From contig CM063113.1 in assembly GCA_031841125.1 (NCBI GenBank), positions 31,951,312 through 32,015,311 on the forward strand: 64,000 nt of DNA, read 5' to 3'. Positions within the stretch are counted from its first letter, which is position 1. Each line of letters opens with the position of its first letter. The notes under the pieces were generated by a model, which ran no database searches, was not told the DNA's origin, and was given only the letters and a program-made list of their open reading frames with translations. This DNA comes from Acanthococcus lagerstroemiae. Its lineage: Eukaryota > Arthropoda > Insecta > Hemiptera > Eriococcidae. Positions 21,341-32,800 of this stretch are shown here, one piece after another. Position numbers and translations under genes: made by a program.

Positions 21341-23222
21341 AATAAGGGTCTGCTGGTTAGCTGTGGCCCGGAAATCTGGAAGATCTCCGTTTCAGCTTAT
21401 TCTCGCTTCTCATTGGCTGGAGGAAAATTTTTTGTCGTATCGACGAATCGATCAATTAGTTCAAGTTTGCTTGTTGAGAAAGCACATTGCGAGCCCCTTC
21501 GAATACGACATGCTGGACAAGGCAGACCCCTTTCTTTGCAGACGTTGATATGTAAATTTCGAATAGACCGACATGTAGGTCAATTAAGAAGTAATTGGTG
21601 GACATTTTTATCGAATTATCGAGGGAAATAGCGAATGTAGACGTCGTAACGTCGATAGCTGAGCGACCGACGAGCATTGATGAAAAATATGTTAATTCTG
21701 AATAGTGCGGCCTGGGTGTCTCTATTGAGGTCGAGGTAAAGCCGGATGCCAGCGAATCTAAAAGTCTCTGGAAATCGGTGTAATAAAGTAGACAAAATGT
21801 GACAATCGGAGTTGGGAATAGAAGTTCGAACAACTGAACTGCAGCTTTGCAATACAAGTGTTTTATTGGTTAGTTACAAACATTTGATTGATAATATGAG
21901 AAGGGTTCTATAGCTTCAAATGGCTGCAATCAATCCGCTATTTAGACTACAGAATGCCGGTTCAGGAACATCCATACTTTAAGACTTTCAACTTTTTTTT
22001 TTTTAATTTTAATTGATGTTTTGGATTCTAGATGAAATGCACACCAAGTAATACTTCATAAAAATAAGGCAAATCAACTGACAGGACAATATTTTAATTT
22101 TTTTTTTTATATTTTGCAATTTGCAAATTAGCATTTCATGGAAAATTTTCAGTACGAATAGTCAGAATGGATTAATAACTGCCGCATGATTTTAGGTACA
22201 TCTGGAGCGTAGAATGCAAAACTTCGCCCGGAACTTCCAAAAAGTTGGAAATTCATGATAACTACGATATTTTTGAACAGACATCTAGAGTCAAATTATG
22301 GCGGATCGATATAACATATGCCAGTGAAGACACTTTAATTATGCTATCTACCAAGGTAAATAAAATAAACTAATTGTTATGCCTAGCTATGTATTATTTT
22401 GGTCTTATGTTCTGGTTTCTGGCATGATCATTGAACGAAAGCCAGGTACTATATAGTAAGATCTACAGCTCTGTCACATTGACTTCACATCTTCACAACC
22501 TTTTTCTCACTGATTTTCTTTTTTGGAGTATATAGTGTTTATCTTGTGTTTGTCCAATTCAGTCATCCCAGTTATTTGCCCCTTGCCCAACTTTGCGGGG
22601 TTCTCGGACTGAAACAGATTTCCGTAGATGCGTAAGTGATACAACTATACTACTCATTTATATGTTTAAATTAATTAAATAAATGATTTTCTTCTGCGCA
22701 GGGACGAAGTGGCCCACCGAGAAATCGGAAAAAGTCCTGATGGCCTGGCACAGATATAGCCTGATGATTCGAGCATTGATTTAACAATTTCAAGCCTCTT
22801 CAATGCTTATGACTCTCAAAACGTCTTTAAGACTCTTGCTATGTTTTAGATTTTTTTAATTCTTCGAGACTTGTTTAAGACTCTTTAGTCTTTACAGTGG
22901 TTGGCCGAGTGGAAGTACCGGAAATATTCCTGGCTTGATTGAGATTTCTAATGATTACTCCCGACATGATTAGGACTAATTGAGACTTTTTCATACTAAT
23001 TCATGATTTTTTGAAAATGAGTCAGACGGGTTGTTTAAGATTCTTCGAGATTAATTAACATTTTTCCAATCCTGCTTTAGATTTTTCAAGATTTCTTTAG
23101 GACTTACAAACATTACTGAAAGTTTTTGAGACTATTCTATGCTTCATTAAGACTTTTGAAATTTGTCTTGCCAAGTTAAATGCTTGTAGAGACGGGTTAA
23201 ATATTTTTGAGACTCTTTAAAG
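21341..23222. other. No gene; AT-rich intergenic sequence
   Basis: Chance frames only. From about 22790 to 23210 the sequence is made of repeated words like GACTCTTTAAGACT, GATTCTTCGAG and TTTTTGAGAC, the first of several such blocks in this window. Confidence 0.4.
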
Positions 23223-23390
23223 CAGTAGCGTAGCGTGGGGGGCGCACAGGGGGCACGTGTCCCCCCTAATATTTTTACGTAGTCCTCTAATGTCGGTGAT
23301 TTTTAAAAAATACCACAATTTCCGACTTTTTCTCCCTTGAAAATCTTATTGTGCCCCCTCCCCTTTGGGAAACCCCTAGCAACGCCACTG
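23223..23390. mobile_element. hAT-type MITE, 168 bp
   Basis: The ends are CAGTAGCGTAGCG and AACGCCACTG. The flanks CTTTAAAG and CTTTAAGC form a nearly intact 8-bp target duplication, the hallmark length of hAT transposons. The CAGTGGCGTAGC-like end is common in insect hAT MITEs. Confidence 0.8.
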
Positions 23391-23463
23391 CTTTAAGCTG
23401 TTTCTAAACGTGTTTGTTTTAATGTCTAGTCGAGTCTTAAGAAGTCTTAGATATGTCTATAAG

Positions 23464-24593
23464 CAGGGGGCGAAACTATGAGGGGGGTTGAAACACCCCC
23501 CCCCCCAATAATTTGGCTTATTATTATTATATTTTAATGGAAAATATTTCGATTAAAAAACCGGCAAATTTTTAATTTTTTAAGAATTCTGTCGGCGAAT
23601 TTTAAGTTTTCAAAAAATATTTGCCGACAAATCTTCCTTGTCCATCTCCCCAAACTGAAAGTCAAATTTCGTTTCTGAAAATGGAGTACAGGGACTCCTG
23701 TCAGACACTAGTCAGTCAAAAGCTGAAGGTTTCAAGCTGAGTATCGAACGTTATCTGAAAGGTTGAAATTGGGCTGAAATATGGAATACATTTCGAAAAT
23801 CTGAAAGTCGGTAGCAAACGTTGAATTTCGAATTTCAATGACTATTCTGTTTTTGCTAGATTCTCTGTTTGACCTAGAGCCTGAAATTTGAGAAAGCTGA
23901 ACTTTTTATTAAAATGTAAAAGTTGAAAGCAAAAGACTTATTTTCCAATGTCACAAGCTGAATCCGATAGCAAATGTTCTACTGTTTAATTTACGGGCTT
24001 TTTGGTCCTGGTGAATATAGGAGGGAAATTTAGTCTGGAGCAAAAGTCAAAACTCCATGTGTTTTTTCCATAAGAATGAAAGGGAGCTTGTGGCACGGAT
24101 TCTCTGAATCCGATCGACCTAGAACTTTGTAGTTTTTTTTTATTTTTTAATATTTTATTTGTAACCAATTTAGGAGACGAATCGGAGGACATTCAGAAAC
24201 AAAGATCACCAAGAGTAAATTACGACCACCTTAATGTGTAAAGGAAGTTGTGTGTTCTCCTCAAGTATTCCTAACATTCTTCCAGCTAACTCTTCCAGAC
24301 TAGGGTATGCTCATGTGAGTGCGGGATAAGGTTCCAATCTGCATTTGCAGGGACGAAACTATTAGGGAGGGGTGAAATACCCCATCGGCAAATTTTGAAA
24401 CTGTTCATTTGAATTTCTCATTTTCTAAAAACGTTTTTTTGTTTGTTTTTAATATTTTGATCAAAAAGTCGAAAATTTTCAAATTTAAAAAAAATTTTGT
24501 CGGCGAATTTTTAGGTCTCAAATAATATTTGTCCGCAAACTTTCCTTCTCCACCCCCCTCCCCCAACTGAAAGTCAAGTTTCGTCTTTGTCTG
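23464..24593. mobile_element. Composite of two CAGGGGCGAAACT modules around a passenger, copy 1
   Basis: The left module 23464-23677 and right module 24348-24593 each begin CAGGG(G)(A/G)CGAAACTA and end AGTTTCGTCTTTG or the like, and share AATATTTCGATTAAAAA-type and GTCGGCGAATTTT words. Between them lies a passenger that recurs in the two other composites (28492-31052 and 43907-46521), marked by GACTCCTGTCAGACACTAGT and GAGGTTCCAATCTGCA-like words near the right module. There is no coding sequence. Confidence 0.7.
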
Positions 24594-24599
24594 TAAGAA

Positions 24600-25015
24600 T
24601 GTCGAGGAAGTTTGAAAGAGTCTGAAATAATCTCTATAGAGCGTTATATATTAATCTGAAATAAGTCCGAAAAACTGTAGAAGTAATTGCTGATAATTCT
24701 GGAGGAGTCTTGAAAATTAAAATAGGTACGTCTGACAGAATTTCAAAAGTTGAAAATACCCATTGCACAGATCATCTCAGCGAGTCTTGGAGGGGTTCTG
24801 TAAAAGTCTGGAAGAGTCTGAAAGAGTCTGGAAAAGTCGGTGTAAACAACCCCCCCCCCCTCAAAGTCCTTGTTTCGTACTCGGCAATTCCGACTACACA
24901 CGCGAATTTTTTTTACAAGCCCTCGTTCCGTACTCGAGCATTTGAAAAAGTCTGAGTAGGGCGCAAAGTACTAATCGTAAAACCAGAAAAGTCTTGGAGA
25001 TAGCCTTGAACAATT
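24600..25015. repeat. Degenerate short-word repeat, AAGAGTCTGGAAAAGTC type
   Basis: Many variants of GAGTCTGGAAGAGTCTGAAA are spread through this stretch and continue past the MITE to about 25700. Frames here are artefacts of the repeat. Confidence 0.6.
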
Positions 25016-25256
25016 GGACGCTATTCAGCAAAAGGGAACCAAACAACATTTGTAAACAATATAAGTTATTAGGAAAGAGCGTAAAAAGTAGAATTTTTCA
25101 AAATTGGGCACTCGATTCAAAAATGTGTACTCATGTTGAAAAAAGCTTATCAGTAAACGCTATGTCATAAAGTTTCTACACGGCTCTTGAACTTCGAATC
25201 ACGTATTCTCAAAACGCGGATTTTACTAGTTGGTTCCCTTTTGCTGAATAGCGTCC
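25016..25256. mobile_element. MITE, GGACGCTATTCAGCA family, copy 1 (241 bp)
   Basis: Terminal repeats GGACGCTATTCAGCAAAAGG and its complement, flanked by AATT on both sides. A second copy at 33894-34142 is flanked by ATGT on both sides, so the family appears to make a 4-bp duplication. A diverged third copy is at 58770-59042. There is no coding sequence. Confidence 0.8.
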
Positions 25257-25720
25257 AATTCTGGAAAGGTCTTGAAAAGTACAACAGCCTGAAAGAATTT
25301 GAAGGAAGTATAGGATATATTCCCTCCTTCCTCCTTCTCTTCTGGGACAAATTTAAAAATACTTATCTTACAGTTCACCTGAACGAGTCTCAAAGGGTCT
25401 TATAAAAGTCTGGAAGAGTCTAAAAAAGTCTTTCTCAAGTCTGAAATAATGATCTTGAGCAAGAATGAAAAAGTTTTAGAGATGGTCTTGAAGAATTCTT
25501 TAAGGAGTCTGGAAGAATAGAACCCGTCGGAAAAAATTTTAAGAAACTATGAGGATATATATCCCATACAAGAAAAAAGTAAAATAGTAATTTTATTGCT
25601 TATGTGAACAAGTCCTAAAGGGTCTAGTAAAAGTTTGAAAGAGCCTTAAAAACGTTTTTATAAGGTCAGGAGTAATAACCTGAAACAAATCCGAAAAAGT
25701 TACTTCTGGAAGACTCTTGC

Positions 25721-25977
25721 CAGGGACGTACCGATAGGGGGTGGGAGAGGGGGTACCTCCCCGGCCGGTACGAATTTTTTACTCAGCAGTTGGGAAAATT
25801 CAACAAGTCAAAAGTTTTTTGTTTTTTTTTTGTTTAGTTTTAGTTTTGATACTTAGGAATTGAGTCAAAAAGTTGGAAAAATCCGACAAGTCAAATTTTT
25901 TTGGGACTTTCACACTTTTTGCCACACCCCCTCCCCTCTAAGAAAAACTGTACTGTTCCGTGTTCGGTACGTACCTG
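25721..25977. mobile_element. hAT-type MITE with perfect 8-bp target duplication
   Basis: The ends are CAGGGACGTACCGATAGGGG and CGGTACGTACCTG. ACTCTTGC is present at 25713-25720 and again at 25978-25985. The interior has the family words CTCAGCAGTTGGGAAAATT and TTGGAAAAATCC. It is non-coding. Confidence 0.92.
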
Positions 25978-25985
25978 ACTCTTGC

Positions 25986-26852
25986 CAAGTAAAATACACT
26001 TGAAGGAATTTCAGAGAAATACGGAGATAAATCCCTCCTTCTTCCGAGCTGGGAAAACAATAGAAAATAATTGTTGGAAAAAAAAACTCACTCACTCCGC
26101 CCGCAACTATAGTCTTACCTACTTACCCGTAAGTTGTTTTTTTTTTTAACTTATACAATAATAGTAAGCTATTCCCCGTCCCCTTCAAAATGTTTCCGCT
26201 TATGCTACTGCCTAAAGCCCATTTAGTTTTTGAGCGTTTAAATAACTATTAGCAGTACTAAGCTGATTATTATTTCATATGATAACAGGAATTATCCTTA
26301 AAATTTGAGTTCGATTTAAGAACGATAACGAAAACCTTATTTTATGAGCATATACTTTGACTTTCATCCCCGAAGTACACAAAAATGGAATTACAAGAAA
26401 ATTTATTCCTCCACATCCAAACTCTCATACGGAAAATGCAAGACCATTTTTTCAAAAACGTCCAGTATTTATGCTGAGTCAATAAAACTTGACCGACTGT
26501 TATTACTTTTTAGAAGAAAATAATTAAAAACTGTTGAAAATGTTTTAAAAAATTCTAAGCTTAACTTTTTTAACTCTGGGGGGAGGGGGGGGGAGGAAAA
26601 TGAGAAAATGACAATAATGATGAAGAATGTTATATTTTCAACTTTCTCCCTGAGAGAAGGTATTGGAGGAGGTATTGGCCTGTGACAGTTACGGCAGTGG
26701 CCTACAAAAATAATTTTCCTAGTGGCCTGTCTGATCCCACTCCGCCGCTGCTTCTGCGTTTCAGAATCATAGTCATTTATTAAATACAGCTTCATTTATC
26801 AGACAATGTGAAGATGTATAGCTTCATTCCTGCTATAGAAGTCTAAACATAC
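25986..26852. other. No gene; expected place of the missing last astacin-like exon
   Basis: The paralogue at 26853-36745 should be followed here by a terminal exon starting VRGTxLGQRE. I read the minus strand for it and found none. One weak reading after CCCAG near 26049 (LGRRRDLS) lies in repeat-like sequence and I do not accept it. Confidence 0.5.
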
Positions 26853-29800
26853 CTTTGGAAAAATCGTCATTGAGTTATGTTTTCCTCGAGCATTATACGT
26901 ATAGTGAGTTATACTTTCGAAGTCGTAGGTGCCCGGGAAAAATGTCTGAAGTTCGGCCGGCGCTCGAAAGAATTCAACTTCGTAGCCTGTTGCCAAAAAA
27001 CGAAAATGGCGGTTAGTGTGTTGATTATGTAGTGTCAGCTGAAAAAACGTCGATAAATGTAAAAAGATGCACTACACTTGCCTTCTGTAACATTTTTTTC
27101 TAAAATTTGAACAAATTGATCCCGATCTGGTCTATTATGCTCATGGAAAAGACCGAGAACATGCAGCATCAGTAATTCAACTTTGTTCGCCGCTATCTCA
27201 TCAGATGTGGCGAAATTGACCTGAAACCAACATGCGAACGAATGAACAATAGATGTTTCAACTTACATCACTGTGGCTGCATTCGAATTTAGTCCCGAAA
27301 GGGTAATGTCACAGCCCAGTTTAGTCCGGGATTGATTCCGAGTATAGTCCGCGCAAATAGGTAGTTCAGTTTAGTCCCGTAACCTTATAGGCGCCTGCGA
27401 GTAGAGGTAGTAGGCTATTTGTACATCAATGTGAGGGCACATACGAAAAGGGACCAAGTTGACCAAAAGTAAAATTTTACAGGAAAAGTGTTTAAAATTG
27501 AGTGTTTTTTTTTTTTGTAATTACCGTTCTGTTACTTACCGACATTTCAACCGTGAAGATCCTACACACTACCACACGCTTCCCTAATCTCTTGTCCGTT
27601 CTTTTCGGATAAATTTTCAATGTTGAAAGAATTTAAATGTTTGATGATCTCCGAAGAATTTCATTGAAAAACTTCGGGAAAATTCTCCAATGATTTCCAA
27701 GTAATTTCATCGGAATTTTTGGAAGAAAATTCCGACACTTTCCGGAGAGTCTTTTCGGAAATTTTTAGAAAAGATTTCCCATGTTTTCCAAAGAATTTCA
27801 TCAAAAATTTTTGGGAAGATTTTCCGATGAATTTTAAGCAATTTCATCGGTAATTTTCGGAAAAAAATTCCAATTTTATCCAAACAATTTCTTTAAAAAT
27901 CTTCGAGAAAATTTTCCGATCATTTTTGAAGAATTTCATAGGAAATATTTGGGGGAAAATTCTGATGGTTTTCGGTGAATCTTATCAACAATCTTCAGGG
28001 AAAATGTTCTCTGAAGAATTTCATCAAAGATCTTCTGGAAAAATCTTATATGGTTGTTAAGGAATTTCATCGGAAATTTTCGGAAAACAATTTCGATAAT
28101 TTCCGAAGAACCTTATCGGAAATCTTTAAAAAAAGGTCCAGTGTTTCTAAAGAATTTAAAATTTTAATCATCTCCGACGAATTTCATCGAAAACCTGTAG
28201 GTAAAAATCTCCGATGGTTAAGGAATTTTATCGGAAGTTCTTGTGAAAATAATTCCGATAATTTCCGGAAAATCGTATCGGAAATCTTTAGAAAGAATTA
28301 TCAATATTTTCCAAAGAATCTCAACAAATTACTTTGAGAAAATTTTCTGGCAAATTTTGAAGAATTTTATAGGAAATATTCCGGGGAGAACTCTGACAGT
28401 TTTGAAGAATTTTATGAAAAATCCTCACAAAAAATGTTTGACGAAACGGTAAGAATAGACAGGTATTCTTGTAGTAACATAAGACCTGAAGCAGGGGTGA
28501 AACTATCGGGGTATGGGGGTTGAAACACCCTCCCAATAATTTGGTAGTCGGCAAATTTTGAAACAGTTCATTCGAATTTTCCATTTTTTATGAATGTTTG
28601 TTTCTTTAAATATTTATTTATTTATTTTTTCAATTAAAAAATATTTCGATTAAAAAATCGGCTAATTTTTAATTTTTAAAAGATTTTGTCGGCGAATTTC
28701 TAGTTTTCAAAAAATATTTGTCGGCAAATTTTTCTTCTTCCCCTCCCCAAACTGAAAGTCAAATTTCGTTTCTGAAAATGGAGTACCCAGGACTCCTGTC
28801 AGAAAATAGTCAGTCAAAGGTGAGGGTTTCAAGCTGAGTATCGGAACGTTTAAAGAAAGGTTGAAACAAAGCTAAAATGTGGAAGACATTTCGAAAATCT
28901 GAAAGTCGGTAGCAAACGTTGAATTTCGAATTTCAATGACTATTCTGTTCTTACTTGATTCTCTGTTTGACCTAGAGCCTAAAATTTAAGAAAGTTGAAC
29001 ATTCTATTAAAATCTAAAAGCACGCCCTTAGCTAGCCATCTGCGGTAGGTGGTGCTGACTGTTTACCAGGGAAGGCTTGAGGATACGCATAGTATATATT
29101 ATGTGAAGAGTTCTACGAGGCAGTGGTATAGCCAGAGGGACAAAGGGGGCAAATTCCCCCAAGGCACCTGAAATTGAATGTAAAATATATGCAGAAATGA
29201 GCAATTTTTCACTCGAATAGTAATTTTACCTTCATTTTCATGCAACACTCCTCTAATATCGGCGATTTTGAAAAAATACTTCAATTTTCGACTGACTTTG
29301 TCTCCTTTGAAAATCTTACTTTGCCCCCATCCCCGGAAAAGCCTGGTCACGCCACTGATTGAATTTGGTCTCAAAATTCATAATCAAAACTGGTAATTCA
29401 ACTTACCGACAACCCATTGAAAAAAAATTGAATAGATCGCGTGAAAAAAAAAATTAACACTTCGAACTTCGAACGATCAAATTTTCGTACTTTTGGAAGT
29501 AAAAAAAAAAATTCTATTTCTGTGGACTTATCAAGTTATCAATTCTCAACATTCTCAAGCAGCCATTCAAGCATTTAGCCATCGATATTCAATGTGAACT
29601 GGATCGCGAGCCTACCACTGTGTTTGTGAATATTGTAATGTGACACAAGAAAAAGGCCTGTGTGTCTGAAACTGCTGGATGGACACTCGGGCCCTTTTCT
29701 TATGACACGTCACATATAAAGAACGACAAACATACGATTCTTCTATCTTTCAAAGCAAAATCAGTGTTGACAAGTTTATAAACATTAAAATGTAGTGGAA

Positions 29801-32800
29801 CGAAAAGTTTTGAACAAAACTAGCGAAAAAAACCCAGAAAGAATTCGTTATTTTTATTCACGAAATTTTGCCAGGGGAGGCTCCGGCAAGCGTTAGGGGT
29901 GCTCAGTACCCCCTAACACCACTCTGGCTAGGGGCATGGCGTGATGATGATTTTTTTAAATGGTGGTATCTCTGCCTAGGGAGGACTCAAGTTACCTTTA
30001 GAGGGGGTTCATCCCCAGCTTGCCCCCCATGGCTACGGGACTGTCTAAAAGTTGAAAGCAAAAGACTTATTTTCCAATTTCATAAGCTGAATCCGATAGC
30101 AAATTTTCTATTATTTAATTTACGTGCTTTGGTCCTGGTGAATATAGGAGGGAAGTTTAGTCTGGAACAAATGTCAAACTCCATGTGTTTTTACCATAAA
30201 AACGAAAGAGAGCTTGTGGCATGGATTCCCCTAAATCCGATCGACCTGAAACTTTGTAGATTTTTTTTTATTAATTTCATTGGAACCAATTTAGGAGACG
30301 AATAAGAGGAAATTCAGAAAAAAAAAGATCACCAAGAGTAAATAACAACCACCTTATAATGTGTAATGGGAGTTGTGTTCCTCTCAAGTATTCCTAATAT
30401 CCTTCCAGCTTACCCTCTGCTCATGTGCGCAAATGTGAGTGCTTGGGGGATAACGTTCCAATCTGTATTTCCAGGGACGAAACTATGGGGGGAGGGGTGA
30501 AAAAACCCAATAATTTGACTATCGGCAAATTTTGAAACTGTTCTTTTGAATTTTTCATTTTCTGAGGTATAATGTTTTAATGAAGCCTGAAAATGTCTTG
30601 AACAAATTCGGAAGATCCTTGAAGTCTCAGAGAAGTCTGAAAGAGTCCTAAAAGTTTTACACAAGCTAGAGGAGGAGGCCTTGACGGGTCAAAAGAGTTT
30701 TATTATCATAGTATTAAATGATCCAAGAAACCTTTCGGATGGTGTATGTTTGCACAAGGGCCGAGGAAGAAGAAAATGTCTCAAGCGGCTCACTATAAAA
30801 AAGGCGCTTCAAAAATAAGGTGAAAAGAGGAACAAAGGAAGGAAGAAAAATAAAGAATAGAAAAAGGACATACTTTCTTTGAGGATACAAGGACGTTCTC
30901 AAAAATTATAGTCCCCGGGCCCATATTTTGGTTGAAAAATCGGCCAATTTTCAAATTTTTTAAATGTTTTCTCGGCGAATTTTTAGTTTTCAAAAAATAT
31001 TTGTTGGCAAATTCCCCCCCCCCCCTCAACTGAATGTCAAGTTTCGCCTCTGATTGGAGGTTCCCAGCGAGAAATGCGAGACTCCTTCAGAAGGTATGTA
31101 GGCAACTCATCCTGACAACAGGTAAATGTATTTGCCTGCTTTGAAAGGACAAGAAGAAAATATGTCCAATATTCATGGAAAATTGTTTTCGAACAATTTA
31201 ATTTTATATAAGAACATGCTATTTCTTTTTTGCATTTTTTGAAATAATAAATTTTGACTTTCCTCCCTTTACTTTAGGACCTTTTTCTTTTGTACACCTG
31301 TCATCTCTCGATTTCCCTTTCAAAGTAATACCCATATTATCATTTTGATAGGGAATATTTTGGCATATTTTAGGATTTTAAGGGTATATTTTAGCATATT
31401 TGACGAAAATAAAAGCATATTATAAGAGCATATTTGACCCATTTTCAGAGCGTATTTTAGGAATCCCTACCCATAGTCTGTTTCACGCAAGGTAAAGAAT
31501 GCAGATCGTTGCGTTTGTTTAGTGAACGACGATACCCGTTCGCTCGTCACTGAACATTGATAAACTCAATTGGGGTGTATGTAAACTTGCACTAGAGTGC
31601 GCTGCAAAACCCCTGTGCGGGTGAAAATGAATGAGTGATCATGAGTACTTTCAAATATGTAATAGAAAAATCAGGGAGTACCGATAAGGGGTACAGGGAG
31701 GGCAACCCCCCCCCCATGTAGGAACTTTTCACTCAGCAGTTGGGAAAATTTACCAAAATTCAACAAGTTAGAAGTTTTTTTTCTTTCTTTCTTTCTTTGC
31801 TATGATACCTAGGGAATTGAGTTGAGAAGTTTGGAAAAGCCAACTAAGTCAAACGGTTTCTCTTCTTTTGCTTTGTTAAAACTTGGGAATTTTGAGTTGA
31901 GTCAGTTGGAAAAATTCAACAAGTCAAAAGGTTTTTTTTTGCCCAGATACTTGGGAATTCTGAGTCGAGTCAGTTGGGACTTTCACAATTCCCCCCCCCC
32001 CTCCCCCAGGAAAAACTCTTCGGTACGTTCCCTCTTCAGGAGTGACAAAAACGAGTAAAAATTATTCTACCAGTAGAACTGATTATAATTCAATTTTTTG
32101 GTGATGATGCATTTAAATTAGGACAAATTTTCTTTGAAAGTGGATTTCTAATCGAGTTAATATTGATAGTTGAAGTTTGCTACACCCTTACACGCTTACG
32201 GTTAATCATAGGTGATCACTCACACGTATACAAGGTTGCCAACACTTGAAACTCTCCTCCTTTTGTGGGTGAAAAGAGTGATCTCAGTTTTGTCCAGGTT
32301 TATCCTAAAAGTTTAAATCAAAATGCAGAAGTCATGATTCAGGATTTCAAAAACATCAAAAATCCTGATTTAAAGACTGTTTTTTATCTCAGTTGTGCAC
32401 GCTGAGTTCGAATTCGGTATTAAAATTTGGCTACGACGTCCCGTTTCCGAGATACACTCAAAAATGTGGTCTATTTAGGTCAAAAGATGACTCTAGCTCA
32501 ATTTTGTCGACGGATTCGAATTCATCTCGGAAAATTGAGTAATTAGCGCCAGCGCTGACGCCGAAGCTCTCCAAAACTTTCATTGCCCCAAAAAAGACAT
32601 AATATATGTTCAGTGAAAAAAGTATAGAGTTAAAAGTTGTCAACAGTTTTAAGTTTCGATTCCATAAATATCTAGCGAATAGTGTCCACCGATGGGTCTA
32701 TTCTCATAGTAGTCAGTACAGTGCGTAGTTCAAAATCAATGCGAAATTACGAGGGACTAAACTCAGCCTCTAACGTAGGACTAAACTCGGAACCGCCCCT

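Larger units (their letters stand above)
28492..31052. mobile_element. Composite CAGGGGCGAAACT element, copy 2, interrupted
   Basis: The left module is 28492-28774 and the right module 30472-31052, the latter enlarged by other sequence near 30590-30900. The passenger matches copies 1 and 3 and is itself split by the hAT-type insertion at 29021-30043. It lies in the long intron of the astacin-like gene. Confidence 0.65.

Noticed and set aside
26000..26060. Possible terminal exon of the pseudoprotease reading LGRRRDLS on -
   Set aside because: Similar sequence recurs near 25290-25350 in a repeat block, the rest does not fit an astacin C-terminus, and it runs into a MITE.
27283..32800. One large transposon bounded by GTTTAGTCC words at 27.3 and 32.75 kb
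   Set aside because: The word AGTTTAGTCC / GGACTAAACT occurs several times at each place, but no paired ends or target duplication could be made out.
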